From Candidatus Mediterraneibacter quadrami (GTDB lineage Bacteria > Bacillota > Clostridia > Lachnospirales > Lachnospiraceae), in NCBI GenBank assembly GCA_019120575.1, contig DWUU01000041.1:1-58773 (forward strand): a stretch of 58,773 nt of DNA, written 5' to 3'. This document shows positions 17,362 through 25,433 of this stretch, piece after piece. The position numbers and the translations under genes are program-made. Positions within the stretch are counted from its first letter, which is position 1; each line of letters begins with the position of its first letter. The notes below the pieces were generated by a model, which ran no database searches, was not told where the DNA came from, and worked only from the letters and a program-made list of their open reading frames with translations.

Positions 17362-17390
17362 TTGTAACTCTTTCGTAATAGTAATATAAT
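17362..17390 (+). promoter_or_regulatory. Sigma-A promoter of glmM
   Basis: TTGTAA (17362-17367), a 17-bp spacer and perfect TATAAT (17385-17390), 90 bp before the glmM start and 70 bp after the palindromic element. Confidence 0.75.
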
Positions 17391-17480
17391 GGTAGCGTGT
17401 TGGAATGGGGAGTATTTTCATTGTTTCACACATAACTATTTTAATAGAAGAATATGAAAAGAACAGGAAGGGATACAGCT

Positions 17481-18824
17481 ATGGGAAAATATTTCGGAAC
17501 TGACGGCTTCCGCGGCGAAGCGAATGTTGTACTTACTGTTGAGCATGCATTTAAAGTAGGACGCTACCTGGGCTGGTATTTCGGGCAGGATCACAAGGCG
17601 AGAGTCGTGATCGGCAAGGATACGAGACGGAGCAGTTATATGTTTGAGTATGCCCTGGCGGCAGGGATCACGGCATCCGGAGCGGACGCATACCTGCTCC
17701 ATGTTACGACCACGCCCAGCGTTTCCTATGTCGTAAGATCCGATGATTTTGACTGCGGGATCATGATCTCCGCCAGCCACAACCCGTTCTATGACAACGG
17801 GATCAAGGTAATCAACAGCGCGGGACACAAAATGGAGGCTGAGGTTGAGGAGAAGATCGAGGCATACATTGACGGCGAGATCGGAGAACTTCCGCTGGCG
17901 ACGAAAGAGAATATCGGACGCACCATCGATTATTCCGCCGGAAGGAACCGTTATATCGGCAGCCTGATCTCTGTGGCGACAAGGTCGTTCAAAGACATGC
18001 GGATCGGTCTGGACTGTGCGAACGGAAGTTCATTTGCCATTGCAAAGAGCGTGTTTGACGCCCTCGGCGCGAAGACCTATGTGATCAATAACGAGCCGGA
18101 CGGACTCAATATCAATACAGACTGCGGTTCCACGCACATCCATGTGCTGCAGGAGATTGTGAAAGAGAAGAAGCTGGATGTGGGATTCGCATATGACGGC
18201 GACGCGGACAGATGTATCGCCGTGGATGAGAACGGCAATGTGGTGGACGGCGACCTGATCCTCTATGTATGCGGAAAATACCTGATGGAGCAGGGACGTC
18301 TGGAAGGCAATACGATCGTTACAACGGTTATGTCCAATCTCGGTCTCTATAAGGCGTGCGACAAGATCGGCATGAAGTACGAGCAGACGGCTGTCGGCGA
18401 TAAATATGTATACGAGAATATGATGAAGAACGGCTTCGTCCTCGGCGGCGAGCAGTCCGGACACATCATCTTCAGCAAACACGCAAGGACGGGAGACGGC
18501 ATCCTGACTTCCCTGATGATCATGGAAGTGATCCTCGAAAAGAAGCAGACCTTAAGCAAGCTGGCCGGCGAAGTGAAGATCTATCCGCAGCTTCTGAAGA
18601 ATGTCCGCGTGACAGACAAGAAGACGGCGCGGGAGAATCCGGCGGTTGTCGAGGCGGTGCAGAAGGCTGCAGACGAGCTCGGAAGCGACGGACGCATCCT
18701 TGTGCGTGAGAGCGGAACAGAGCCGGTGATCCGTGTGATGGTCGAGGCCACAACAGATGAGATCTGTGCGAAATACGTGGACGGCGTGATCAAAGTCATG
18801 GAAGCACAGGGCCTGACTGTTTAA
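17481..18824 (+). CDS. glmM: Phosphoglucosamine mutase
   Basis: A 447-residue enzyme of the alpha-D-phosphohexomutase family that converts glucosamine-6-P to glucosamine-1-P for cell-wall precursor synthesis. The N-terminus GKYFGTDGFRG is the GlmM signature; the phosphoserine loop is MISASHNPF, the Mg loop is YDGDADRCI, the sugar-binding loop is GGEQSGH, and the phosphate-binding loop is VRESGTEPVIRVM. I chose the ATG at 17481 because an AGGAAGGG site lies 9 bp upstream and homology begins there; an in-frame ATG at 17454 is less likely. It has its own strong promoter. Confidence 0.93.
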   Translation: MGKYFGTDGFRGEANVVLTVEHAFKVGRYLGWYFGQDHKARVVIGKDTRRSSYMFEYALAAGITASGADAYLLHVTTTPSVSYVVRSDDFDCGIMISASHNPFYDNGIKVINSAGHKMEAEVEEKIEAYIDGEIGELPLATKENIGRTIDYSAGRNRYIGSLISVATRSFKDMRIGLDCANGSSFAIAKSVFDALGAKTYVINNEPDGLNINTDCGSTHIHVLQEIVKEKKLDVGFAYDGDADRCIAVDENGNVVDGDLILYVCGKYLMEQGRLEGNTIVTTVMSNLGLYKACDKIGMKYEQTAVGDKYVYENMMKNGFVLGGEQSGHIIFSKHARTGDGILTSLMIMEVILEKKQTLSKLAGEVKIYPQLLKNVRVTDKKTARENPAVVEAVQKAADELGSDGRILVRESGTEPVIRVMVEATTDEICAKYVDGVIKVMEAQGLTV

Positions 18825-18870
18825 TCTTTTGAAAATATAAGAATGATGCAGAAATGAAGCGGGATCAGTA

Positions 18871-18922
18871 CCCCTGTCCTGCCGCAAAGGGGCGGCGCGG
18901 CAGGGGCAGTCCTGCTTCTTTT
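18871..18922 (+). terminator. GC-rich hairpin between glmM and dapL
   Basis: CCTGCCGC (18878-18885) pairs with GCGGCAGG (18897-18904), with a bulged outer extension, followed by a T-rich tract to 18922. It may be the glmM terminator or an attenuator ahead of dapL. It is too small for a lysine riboswitch. Confidence 0.45.
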
Positions 18923-18952
18923 ATAATTACACATGGAAAGGAAATGACAAAA

Positions 18953-20155
18953 ATGCCGAAATTAAATGAAAATTATCTCAATGTACAGGACAGTTATCTC
19001 TTCGCGGAGATCGCGAGAAGGGTGAGCGCTTATGAGGAGAGCCATCCGGACAAGGCGGGCGATATCATCCGTCTGGGAATCGGGGATGTGACCCGCCCGC
19101 TTACAAAGCGCGCCATTGAAGGGCTCCACAGAGCTGTTGACGAGCAGACCGCAGCAGAGACATTTAAGGGATACGGCCCGGAGCAGGGGTATGCGTTCGT
19201 GCGTGAAGCGGTTGCAGATTATTATAGAAGAAACGGCGTGGAAGTGGATGCGGATGACGTGTTTATTTCCGACGGTGCGAAGAGCGATACGGGGAATATT
19301 ACGGAACTTTTTGCCCGGGACAATGTGATCCTGGTCCCGGATCCGGTCTACCCGGTCTATGTGGATACGAATACGATGGATGGAAAGAAAATCATTTATA
19401 TGAACGGAACAGAAGAAAATGATTTCCTGCCGATGCCGGACGACCGTGTGAAGGCGGATCTCATTTACCTGTGTTCGCCGAACAATCCGACAGGCGCATG
19501 CTACAATAAAGAACAGCTGAAGAAATGGGTAGACTACGCGCTGAAAAATGACGCGGTCATCCTGTTTGATTCGGCTTATGAAGCGTTTGTATCCGAGCCG
19601 GAGCTGCCCCGGAGCATCTATGCAATAGAGGGGGCAAAGAAATGCGCCATCGAGTTCTGCTCCCTGTCCAAGACGGCGGGATTTACCGGGACGCGTTTCT
19701 CCTACACGATCGTGCCGAAGGAGCTTGCCTTTGCGTCTTCAGACGGGCGACGGATGAGCCTTCATGACATGTGGAACCGCCGGCAGTCCACGAAGTTCAA
19801 CGGAACGCCTTACATTATCCAGTATGCGGCGGCGCAGGTGCTGTCAGAAGCGGGGATGGAAGAGTGTATGGAGAACATTTCCTACTATATGGAAAATGCG
19901 CGGGTGATCGCGGAGACGCTGCGCAGGAAGAAGATTCCGTTTACAGGCGGGGTGAATTCGCCCTACATCTGGTTCAAATGCCCGGACGGGATGGAGTCGT
20001 GGGAGCTCTTCGATTATCTTCTTGAGAAGATCCAGGTGGTCGGCACGCCGGGCGCCGGATTCGGCGTGAACGGGAAATATCATTTCCGCCTGACCTCATT
20101 CGGGACGCATGAGAAAACAAAAGAAGCGATGAAGCGTTTTGAGCAGCTGTTTTAG
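18953..20155 (+). CDS. dapL: LL-diaminopimelate aminotransferase
   Basis: A 400-residue PLP aminotransferase that converts tetrahydrodipicolinate directly to LL-diaminopimelate, the shortcut lysine and peptidoglycan pathway found in plants, Chlamydia and some Clostridia. The opening KLNENYL, the GYGPEQGYAF region, the SPNNPTGA cofactor loop and the PLP lysine in SLSKTAGFTGTR are characteristic. I prefer ATG 18953, about 10 bp after AAAGGA; ATG 18944 is too close to that site. It is followed by a terminator. Confidence 0.92.
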   Translation: MPKLNENYLNVQDSYLFAEIARRVSAYEESHPDKAGDIIRLGIGDVTRPLTKRAIEGLHRAVDEQTAAETFKGYGPEQGYAFVREAVADYYRRNGVEVDADDVFISDGAKSDTGNITELFARDNVILVPDPVYPVYVDTNTMDGKKIIYMNGTEENDFLPMPDDRVKADLIYLCSPNNPTGACYNKEQLKKWVDYALKNDAVILFDSAYEAFVSEPELPRSIYAIEGAKKCAIEFCSLSKTAGFTGTRFSYTIVPKELAFASSDGRRMSLHDMWNRRQSTKFNGTPYIIQYAAAQVLSEAGMEECMENISYYMENARVIAETLRRKKIPFTGGVNSPYIWFKCPDGMESWELFDYLLEKIQVVGTPGAGFGVNGKYHFRLTSFGTHEKTKEAMKRFEQLF

Positions 20156-20172
20156 GACAGCTGCTTCTCTTT
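20142..20172 (+). terminator. Intrinsic terminator at the end of dapL
   Basis: AGCAGCTG (20142-20149) and CAGCTGCT (20158-20165) form the stem, followed by TCTCTTTT. The dapL stop codon lies in the loop. Confidence 0.7.
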
Positions 20173-20217
20173 TGGAAATCTTCAGAAATTCTTTCTTATA
20201 AATTAAACAATACTATA

Positions 20218-20248
20218 TTGACACCATATATTATACAATATATAATAT
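20218..20248 (+). promoter_or_regulatory. Perfect consensus promoter overlapped by a PadR-type operator
   Basis: TTGACA (20218-20223), 17 bp, TATAAT (20241-20246) is a fully consensus sigma-A promoter. A palindrome ATATTATA-N5-TATAATAT (20228-20248) covers the spacer and the -10 box. Such an operator directly ahead of padR suggests autorepression of the whole four-gene operon. Confidence 0.75.
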
Positions 20249-20281
20249 AGAAAATAATACAATATAAGAAAGGGTGGTTGC

Positions 20282-20605
20282 ATGGTATTCAATACAGGTG
20301 CAGCGCTTCTGGACGCGATCGTTCTGGCCGTGGTTTCCGGGGAAGACGAGGGCACATACGGCTACCGGATCACGCAGGACGTGCGCAGGGTCATCGATGT
20401 GTCTGAATCGACACTGTACCCGGTCCTGCGGCGCCTGCAGAAAGATGACTGTCTGGAAGTGTATGACAGACAATTTGACGGAAGGAACAGGCGGTACTAC
20501 AAGGTGACATCCAGGGGGATGGCCCAGCTGAATCTGTACAGATCAGAGTGGAAAGCCTATACAAAGAAGATCAATGCGATATTTGAGGGAGGTGTGACGG
20601 CATGA
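20282..20605 (+). CDS. PadR-family transcriptional repressor
   Basis: A 107-residue PadR (subfamily 1) winged-helix repressor. The signature YGYRITQDVRR followed by STLYPVLRRLQKDDCLE gives the recognition helix; RRYYKVTSRG is the wing, and a short C-terminal dimerisation helix follows. Its stop codon overlaps the start of the DUF1700 gene (ATGA). PadR with DUF1700 and DUF4097 is a recurrent Firmicutes arrangement, probably responding to envelope stress or antimicrobial peptides. Confidence 0.9.
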   Translation: MVFNTGAALLDAIVLAVVSGEDEGTYGYRITQDVRRVIDVSESTLYPVLRRLQKDDCLEVYDRQFDGRNRRYYKVTSRGMAQLNLYRSEWKAYTKKINAIFEGGVTA

Positions 20606-21291
20606 ACCGTGTGGAATTTATGGCTGAACTGGAGAGACTGCTTGCGGATCTGCCGGAGGACGAGCGGCAGGCGGCGGTTCAGTATTATGCAGATTATTTT
20701 GCGGACGCCGGCGCGGAGAATGAAGCGGAGGTGATCCGGGAACTGGGAAGTCCGGAGAAGACGGCAGAGTCGATCAAAGCGGATTATTACGGAAGAACGT
20801 TCGATGAGAGCCGGTTTGAGCATAAAGATTATATGGAGAAATACGGACAGCAGGCTTCCGGGCAGCAGACATCCGGGCAGCAGCAGGCAGGAACGGCGAG
20901 CGCATCCGGAGAGGAGAAGAAACCGTGGACCAGCAGAGGACTCAAGATCCTGCTGATCGTCCTGATCGCAATCGTTGTCTGGCCGGTATCGCTGGGGCTC
21001 ATCTGCGCGGTGCTGGGGATCCTTGCGGCGGTGGTATGTCTCTTTGCCGGACTTGTGATCGCGGCGGTCTGTGTGATGATCGCAGGCGGCGTGACAGCTG
21101 TGACAGGACTTTTAATGAGTGTGGCATATCCGCCGGCGGCGCTGATGACGACAGGGATCGGCCTCCTGCTCTTTGTGCTGGGGCTCATTGCCACCGTGGG
21201 AACCGTGAAACTCTGTATGATCGTGTATCCGGCCATGCTCCGGGGATTTGTGGAGCTGTGCAGGCGGCCGATTCATGGAAAGGCGGTGTAG
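20602..21291 (+). CDS. DUF1700 (HAAS-domain) membrane protein
   Basis: A 229-residue protein. Residues about 1-60 are the helical DUF1700/HAAS domain (MAELERLLADLPEDERQ). A Gln/Ser/Gly-rich linker follows at about 82-105, with three imperfect SGQQ repeats, and then three or four membrane segments (about 112-215). The HAAS domain is thought to signal together with the PadR regulator. It overlaps padR by 4 bp and ends 3 bp before the DUF4097 gene. Confidence 0.85.
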   Translation: MNRVEFMAELERLLADLPEDERQAAVQYYADYFADAGAENEAEVIRELGSPEKTAESIKADYYGRTFDESRFEHKDYMEKYGQQASGQQTSGQQQAGTASASGEEKKPWTSRGLKILLIVLIAIVVWPVSLGLICAVLGILAAVVCLFAGLVIAAVCVMIAGGVTAVTGLLMSVAYPPAALMTTGIGLLLFVLGLIATVGTVKLCMIVYPAMLRGFVELCRRPIHGKAV

Positions 21292-21294
21292 GAA

Positions 21295-22143
21295 ATGAAA
21301 AAAAGGTGGAAAATATTCTGGATCGTGTGCGCTGTGCTGGCGGCGGCCGGGCTGCTTCTTACAGCGGCGGGGGCGGCGCTTGGCGGACTGAGCGCTCTTA
21401 GGAATGCCGGAAAGCCGGAACGCCTGACCGGAAAAGACTTCGATACGATGGATCCGGATGAGTACAGCGGTCCGCAGGATGGGGAACTTATTATGTTTGA
21501 CTATATAGAAGACATCGATCTCAACCTGGGCGGGCTGCAGGTGTATGTGATACCGGGCAATGTTGACGGCGTCGGGATCGACACATCATATCTCCGGTCT
21601 GATATCCGGGAGAAAGTGGAGAGTTCCATTGAATATGAGGAAGAGGACTATGAGCTGAAGGTCGACATCGGAAAGCGGCTTCGGGGCTGGAGTACCGAGG
21701 ATACAGGAACTCTGTACATTGTGTATTCGCCCTGGACCCAGTTTGGATCGTTTTCTGCGGAGATGAGCGCAGGTCTGCTGGAACTCCACGGGCTGTGGGC
21801 GGATGAAGTTTCACTCAGTGTGGGAGCCGGACAGATCACGGCACAGTTTCTTGAAACAGAACATCTGGATACAGAGTGCGGAGCCGGCAGTATCGAACTT
21901 CTGGGCACCGTGCTTGCCGGAGATGCGGAGATCGACTGCAAACTGGGAAGCATCGTGCTTATCATGGCAAATCAGCCGGCACAGAGTGATTATGATTACG
22001 AATTGTCATGCGGAGCGGGGGAGGTCACCGTTGGGAATAAGACATACAGCGGGCTTTTCCGGGAAGCGGAGATTGATAACGGAAGCAGCAGACTGATCAA
22101 GGCGGACTGCGGACTGGGAAGCATCGTGATTCAATTTGAATAA
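21295..22143 (+). CDS. DUF4097 beta-helix envelope protein
   Basis: A 282-residue membrane-anchored protein. Residues about 5-30 form a single membrane segment; the rest should face outward or inward as a repetitive beta solenoid. Recurrent glycine turns are visible (SLSVGAGQI, DTECGAGSIE, DCKLGSIV, SCGAGEV, DCGLGSIVIQ), the hallmark of DUF4097. The function is unknown; homologues are induced with PspC and LiaI/F-type proteins under envelope stress. Confidence 0.82.
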   Translation: MKKRWKIFWIVCAVLAAAGLLLTAAGAALGGLSALRNAGKPERLTGKDFDTMDPDEYSGPQDGELIMFDYIEDIDLNLGGLQVYVIPGNVDGVGIDTSYLRSDIREKVESSIEYEEEDYELKVDIGKRLRGWSTEDTGTLYIVYSPWTQFGSFSAEMSAGLLELHGLWADEVSLSVGAGQITAQFLETEHLDTECGAGSIELLGTVLAGDAEIDCKLGSIVLIMANQPAQSDYDYELSCGAGEVTVGNKTYSGLFREAEIDNGSSRLIKADCGLGSIVIQFE

Positions 22144-22157
22144 AGGAGGAGAAGATA

Positions 22158-22349
22158 ATGGATGGAAAGAAATTATACAGGTCAAGAAAGAGCCGGATGC
22201 TCTGCGGCGTGTGCGGAGGCATCGGGGAGTATTTCAATATCGATCCGACGCTGATCCGGCTGGCGTTCGTGCTGTTCGGATGTACGGGCGGCGGGATACT
22301 GGCTTATATCATCGCGGCGATCATCATACCGGATGAGACGGTGGTGTAG
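22158..22349 (+). CDS. PspC-domain protein
   Basis: A 63-residue single-domain PspC protein. The signature LYRSRKSRMLCGVCGGIGEYFNIDPTLIRL is followed by one membrane segment (about residues 35-58). PspC proteins sense or respond to membrane damage. AAAGGAGGAG lies 7 bp upstream, and the gene is the last of the padR operon, followed by a weak hairpin. Confidence 0.9.
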   Translation: MDGKKLYRSRKSRMLCGVCGGIGEYFNIDPTLIRLAFVLFGCTGGGILAYIIAAIIIPDETVV

Positions 22350-22409
22350 AGTTTATGGAAATGGATCTGTCTGAAGTACAGAAATTGATGGAAGAATAAA
22401 AGGAAAGAG

Positions 22410-22436
22410 GCGTCGGGGTGTATATCCCGGCGTTTC
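22410..22436 (+). terminator. Weak terminator hairpin after the pspC-like gene
   Basis: CGTCGGG (22411-22417) pairs with CCCGGCG (22426-22432), one G-U pair, with TTTCT following. It overlaps the -35 element of the SASP promoter. Confidence 0.45.
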
Positions 22437-22449
22437 TGCGGTTATACTC
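22420..22449 (+). promoter_or_regulatory. Candidate forespore (sigma-F/G-type) promoter of the SASP gene
   Basis: GTATA (22420-22424), 15 bp, GGTTATACTC (22440-22449). The -10 region shares GGnnATACTC with that of spoIIR (5271-5280). The site is 23 bp before the SASP start codon, allowing a short leader. Confidence 0.55.
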
Positions 22450-22472
22450 CTTAAAAAGAAAGAAGGGGTATC

Positions 22473-22664
22473 ATGTCAAAGAAAAAAGAGAAAAAAATCG
22501 ATCTCAATAATCTGGAACCGGGAGAAAAACTGAAGTATGAGGTGGCAGAGGAACTGGGGCTTCTGGACCGGGTGCTGGAAAACGGATGGAAATCCCTTAC
22601 ATCGAAGGAAACCGGGCGGATCGGCGGAATCGTCACCAGAAAGAGAAAACAGGAAAAACAGTAA
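22473..22664 (+). CDS. Alpha/beta-type small acid-soluble spore protein (divergent)
   Basis: A 63-residue SASP, which coats spore DNA in the forespore and is degraded by the GPR protease at germination. Visible features are KLKYEVAEELGL, covering the germination-protease region, and LTSKETGRIGGIVTRKRKQ, the conserved DNA-binding C-terminal motif. The lysine-rich N-terminus and shortened length set it apart from major SASPs. It has its own forespore-type promoter and GAAGGGG ribosome binding site. Confidence 0.85.
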   Translation: MSKKKEKKIDLNNLEPGEKLKYEVAEELGLLDRVLENGWKSLTSKETGRIGGIVTRKRKQEKQ

Positions 22665-22730
22665 AACTTTACAAAAACGGGTAAATCTGGTAGAATTGTA
22701 CGACTGGTAAATCGGATAAGGTGATGCGAT

Positions 22731-23402
22731 ATGAATGAGAGTAAAGAGATTCTGGGGCTCAGGGTGGACTGTTTAAGCGCCAAAGAAGCTATGATGCGCG
22801 CGATGCGGTTCATGGAGAATGTACCGGTTGATACGATAGAGATCCTGACCATGGATGCGCTGCTTAGCCTGAGCGGTCATGAGGCATGGACGGGAAACCC
22901 GGCTGTACCGGGTCTTATACTGCCCGGTGATCCGGAGATACTTGACGCGGCGGATGTGCAGGATGAAAAAACGAAAAAGGAGATCAGGAACAGGACTTTT
23001 CTGAAAATGTTTCTGAAATATCTTCAGAAAAATCGGAGAAAGGTATTCCTTCTGGCTGCTGACGAAGAGGACATGGACAGCCTTACAGATGCGCTTGAAC
23101 GTATGAACCGGAGACTGGTTATTACAGGGCAGGCACTGACCGGTTCGGCGGAAGGGCGTGAAGAGAAAGTGGTAAACGAGATCAATGGGACGGACACGGA
23201 ATGTATCATATCGGTTATCCCGTCGCCCTATCAGGAAATGTTCATTGGCGAGAACCGGGAACTTCTGAATGCAAAGTTGTGGCTGGGATGTGGAGCGGTG
23301 ATGAAAGAGATCCGCGATGACAACGCAGCTGGCCGATTTGGCCGGCTCCTGCAGAAATTCATGTTTCGGAGGCGGGTTGAAAGGCAGCAGAAGAAAGATT
23401 GA
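22731..23402 (+). CDS. Divergent WecG/TagA/CpsF-family (GT26-like) protein
   Basis: A 223-residue protein that keeps the outline of GT26 glycosyltransferases, which add N-acetylmannosamine-type sugars to lipid-linked precursors. VFLLAADEED fits the 'vfLLGg' strand, VVNEINGTDTECIISVIPSPYQEMFI fits the 'IN...VglG.PkQE' core, and LWLGCGAVMKEI fits 'GvGa.fD'. The catalytic aspartate region and several glycines are altered (Gly-Gly to Ala-Ala; Phe-Asp to Met-Lys). It may be inactive or have a different substrate. It appears monocistronic between the SASP and CdaR-like genes. Confidence 0.6.
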   Translation: MNESKEILGLRVDCLSAKEAMMRAMRFMENVPVDTIEILTMDALLSLSGHEAWTGNPAVPGLILPGDPEILDAADVQDEKTKKEIRNRTFLKMFLKYLQKNRRKVFLLAADEEDMDSLTDALERMNRRLVITGQALTGSAEGREEKVVNEINGTDTECIISVIPSPYQEMFIGENRELLNAKLWLGCGAVMKEIRDDNAAGRFGRLLQKFMFRRRVERQQKKD

Positions 23403-23604
23403 TTTTGTGAAGAATGTATAGAAGTGAAAAAATGAATTTTTTGTAAATAATTTGAGGAAATGCATAAATAAATTGTATTTCCTCTTTATTTTTTCGATGT
23501 TTTGCATTAATATAAAAGACGTGGACAGGAGTTTTGCGTTCATTGTGGTCCATAATTTTGTGTAAAGTGTACATATACTCACCCGGAGGAGTGGAGGAAG
23601 AAGC

Positions 23605-24696
23605 ATGATTTCGAATCAGATCTTACAAAATACGATTGACGGATTAAAGGGGATATCAAGGGTTGATTTCTGCGTACTGGATACGGAGGGAAAGGAACTG
23701 GCCGCTACATTTGACAACGCGCAGGACTGTGGAAACGCAGTGTCCTCATTTGTTGAATCACCGGCGGACAGTCAGGTGATCCAGGGACGCCAGTTTTTTA
23801 AAATATTCGATGAGCAGCGGCTGGAATATGTGCTGCTGGCGGACGGAGACAGCGAGGATGTGTATATGCTCGGCAAGATCGCGGCATTCCAGGTTCAGAG
23901 TCTTCTGATTGCCTATAAAGAACGGTTTGACAAGGATAATTTTATAAAGAATCTCCTTCTCGACAACCTTCTTCTGGTAGATATTTATAACCGTGCAAAA
24001 AAATTACATATTGACACAGAGGTAAAACGTGTTATCTTTATTATTGAGACACCGCACGAAAAGGACAATGCTGCGCTCGAGAATGTGAGAAGCCTCCTCG
24101 GCGGAAAATCGAAGGATTTCATTACGGCGGTTGATGAGAAAAATATCATTGTCGTAAAGGAGCTTTCAGACCGGGACGGGAACAAAGAGCTTGAGAAGAT
24201 GGCGAAAGAAATGCTCGATACGCTTCATGCTGAGAATGAAGACGAGCAGATCCGCATCGCGTACGGAACGATCGTCAGCGATATCAAGGAAGTGTCCAAG
24301 TCCTACAAGGAAGCCAAGCTGGCGCTCGACGTCGGGAAGATCTTTTTCGACGAAAAAGATATCGTGGCATTCACAACCCTTGGAATCGGTAGGCTGATCT
24401 ATCAGCTCCCGATCCCGCTGTGCAAGATGTTCATCAAAGAGATTTTCGAGGGGAAATCTCCGGACGATTTTGATGAGGAGACATTGACGACTATCAATAA
24501 ATTTTTTGAGAACAGTCTCAATGTATCAGAAACGTCCAGGCAGCTTTATATTCACAGAAATACTCTTGTGTACAGACTGGATAAGCTCCAGAAGAGCACC
24601 GGTCTGGATCTTCGCGTGTTTGAGGATGCCATTACATTCAAGATCGCGCTGATGGTTGTTAAATACATGAAGTATATGGAGACGCTGGAGTACTGA
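23605..24696 (+). CDS. CdaR/PucR-type helix-turn-helix regulator
   Basis: A 363-residue regulator. Residues about 1-130 form a sensory domain without clear motifs, about 135-270 a GGDEF-like PucR/CdaR middle domain, and residues about 300-355 the PucR C-terminal HTH (SLNVSETSRQLYIHRNTLVYRLDKL). A strong GGAGG precedes the ATG, after a 200-bp AT-rich intergenic region likely to hold its promoter. It sits upstream of ftsE, an arrangement repeated in Lachnospiraceae, but its target genes are not known. Confidence 0.82.
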   Translation: MISNQILQNTIDGLKGISRVDFCVLDTEGKELAATFDNAQDCGNAVSSFVESPADSQVIQGRQFFKIFDEQRLEYVLLADGDSEDVYMLGKIAAFQVQSLLIAYKERFDKDNFIKNLLLDNLLLVDIYNRAKKLHIDTEVKRVIFIIETPHEKDNAALENVRSLLGGKSKDFITAVDEKNIIVVKELSDRDGNKELEKMAKEMLDTLHAENEDEQIRIAYGTIVSDIKEVSKSYKEAKLALDVGKIFFDEKDIVAFTTLGIGRLIYQLPIPLCKMFIKEIFEGKSPDDFDEETLTTINKFFENSLNVSETSRQLYIHRNTLVYRLDKLQKSTGLDLRVFEDAITFKIALMVVKYMKYMETLEY

Positions 24697-24746
24697 TCTC
24701 CGGCGGACTTTACGCGGGCAGGAGTATGAATAATTAGGAGGAACTT

Positions 24747-25433
24747 ATGATTGAATTAAGAAAGGTGACGAAAGAGTATTCCAAGGGCAATGCGGCCCTC
24801 AATGGAGTATCCGTGAAGATCGAACGCGGGGAGTTCGTTTTTATCGTCGGCGACAGCGGATCGGGTAAATCCACCCTGATCAAGCTTATCATGAAAGAGC
24901 TGAATCCGACGGAAGGTACGATCATCGTAAACGGACAGAACCTCAACCGTATGAAGCACCGTCATATTGCGAAGTACAGAAGGGGGCTCGGCGTGGTCTT
25001 CCAGGATTTCCGTCTGCTGAAAGACAGAAATATTTATGAAAATATTGCATTTGCTCTGCGTGTGACAGAGACACCTACAAGGGTGATCAAGAAGAAAGTG
25101 CCGGCGGCCCTTTCGCTGGTAGGTCTTGCGCAGAAATACAAGTCTTTCCCGAGAGAACTCTCCGGCGGAGAGCAGCAGCGTGTCGCGATTGCCAGGGCTC
25201 TTGTAAATGAACCTGCCATCTTGCTGGCTGATGAGCCTACCGGTAACCTGGATCCGACGAACTCATGGGAGATCATGAGTATTCTGAAGGAAGCCAACGA
25301 ACGGGGGACAACTGTGCTTGTTGTAACTCATAATCAGGAAATCGTAAATGAGATGAACGAACGAGTGATTACGATGAAACAGGGCGTGATCGTCAGTGAT
25401 GAACAAAGAGGTGGGTATATAAATGAGGATTAG
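24747..25433 (+). CDS. ftsE: Cell-division ABC transporter ATPase FtsE
   Basis: A 228-residue ABC ATPase. Walker A is GDSGSGKST, the signature is [15 protein letters not shown], Walker B is [12 protein letters not shown], and the switch His is in VVTHNQ. With FtsX it controls peptidoglycan hydrolases at the septum or in sporulation. The end overlaps the ftsX start by 11 bp, so the pair is translationally coupled. Confidence 0.95.
   Translation: MIELRKVTKEYSKGNAALNGVSVKIERGEFVFIVGDSGSGKSTLIKLIMKELNPTEGTIIVNGQNLNRMKHRHIAKYRRGLGVVFQDFRLLKDRNIYENIAFALRVTETPTRVIKKKVPAALSLVGLAQKYKSFPRELSGGEQQRVAIARALVNEPAILLADEPTGNLDPTNSWEIMSILKEANERGTTVLVVTHNQEIVNEMNERVITMKQGVIVSDEQRGGYINED

Noticed and set aside
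18871..18922. Lysine riboswitch ahead of dapL
   Set aside because: The structured region is about 50 nt, far below the roughly 170 nt of the lysine riboswitch, and none of its conserved sequences is visible.
20282..21291. Toxin-antitoxin pair (small HTH gene overlapping a second gene)
   Set aside because: The second protein is a DUF1700 membrane protein, and the set matches the known PadR-DUF1700-DUF4097 envelope arrangement.
22355..22399. 14-codon reading frame after the pspC-like gene
   Set aside because: It is too short, has no ribosome binding site and shows no known peptide pattern.
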